Positions 59,776 to 59,814 of a DNA stretch of 59,814 bases are shown piece after piece (position 1 is the first letter of the stretch; every line of letters starts with the position of its first letter). Origin of the DNA: Halieaceae bacterium UBA5085 (GTDB taxonomy: Bacteria > Pseudomonadota > Gammaproteobacteria > Pseudomonadales > Halieaceae); contig DIAF01000040.1 of assembly GCA_002414665.1 (NCBI GenBank), positions 1 to 59,814 of the forward strand, given 5' to 3'. A program made the position numbers and the translations under genes. A model generated the notes under the pieces. That model searched no databases. It worked only from the letters and a program-made list of their open reading frames with translations, and was not told where the DNA came from.

Positions 59776-59814
59776 GGGCCTATAGCTCAGTTGGTTAGAG
59801 CAGTCGACTCATAA
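59776..59814 (+). tRNA. tRNA with CAU anticodon, 5' half (probably Ile2)
   Basis: The first 39 nt of a tRNA: acceptor GGGCCTA, D-arm GCTCAGTTGGTTAGAGC, anticodon 5' strand GTCGA and loop CTCATAA with anticodon CAU. The window ends right after the loop. CAU is used by elongator Met and by Ile2 (lysidine-modified by TilS). C4 and C5 in the acceptor stem are the known TilS determinants of E. coli Ile2 and differ from U4/A5 in Met, so Ile2 is favoured. The 3' half is needed to confirm. Confidence 0.85.

Noticed and set aside
1..59814. CRISPR array, prophage, transposon, toxin-antitoxin or defence cassette
   Set aside because: No spaced repeats, transposase, integrase or defence domain was seen; the accessory genes are single insertions among housekeeping blocks.

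Overview
This is a compact, high-GC (by eye) chromosomal segment of a gammaproteobacterium. Several gene blocks have the order known from Pseudomonas: tyrS next to 16S with mepM-like/anmK/erpA/bactofilin/argC; vfr-OsmC with coq7 and trpCDG; trpE-rpe; amgK-murU with lptD-surA-pdxA-rsmA-apaGH; and cca-folK-folB-tsaD/rpsU-yqeY-dnaG-rpoD-tRNA. Missing or moved Pseudomonas neighbours (speD, gph, plsY) and the mix of insertions suggest a marine relative such as Cellvibrionales/Halieaceae. That placement is an inference. I see no phage, insertion sequence, CRISPR array or recognisable defence island.

Layout. 1-571: 5' end of a 16S gene, its leader and a strong P1-type promoter, minus strand. 572-7252: tyrS, a murein endopeptidase, anmK, erpA with an IscR-like promoter, bactofilin, a coiled-coil membrane protein and argC. 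7404-10889: haem cluster hemJ-hemL-hemB plus a secreted cysteine protein. 10900-21233: Nudix, a ModF-like ABC protein, a TPR lipoprotein coupled to PBP1b, a PfkB kinase, DNA polymerase II, a pentapeptide-repeat protein, a DUF2333 protein and a PCuAC copper chaperone. 21389-31773: dsbD, aroQ-accB-accC-prmA, an SDR and dusB-fis-purH-purD. 31798-33675: coq7, an OsmC protein and vfr/crp. 33672-41037: a minus-strand run amgK-murU-rpe-trpE-methyltransferase-trpG-trpD-trpC. 41111-50760: lptD-surA-pdxA, an inverted two-gene polysaccharide-type ABC exporter, then rsmA-apaG-apaH-cca. 50785-52816: folK, folB and tsaD on the minus strand. 53050-59814: rpsU-yqeY-dnaG-rpoD, a GT2/TPR protein, a duplicated-domain secreted protein and a truncated tRNA with a CAU anticodon.

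How the genes work together. Most are housekeeping: translation, replication and transcription initiation, haem, fatty acid, purine, tryptophan and folate synthesis. Envelope assembly is over-represented: LptD, SurA, PBP1b with a candidate lipoprotein activator, bactofilin, a LysM/M23 endopeptidase, and AnmK plus AmgK and MurU, which together suggest direct salvage of MurNAc to UDP-MurNAc.

The least ordinary items are a promoter/IscR type-1-like site before erpA; the ABC exporter inside the pdxA-rsmA block; a methyltransferase coupled to trpE; and a signal-peptide protein at the end of the window built from two in-register copies of an unnamed domain behind a sigma-S-like promoter. Genes are packed tightly: all ten convergent junctions have 37 nt or less between stop codons, and many same-strand neighbours overlap as ATGA, GTGA, TGATG or TAGTG.
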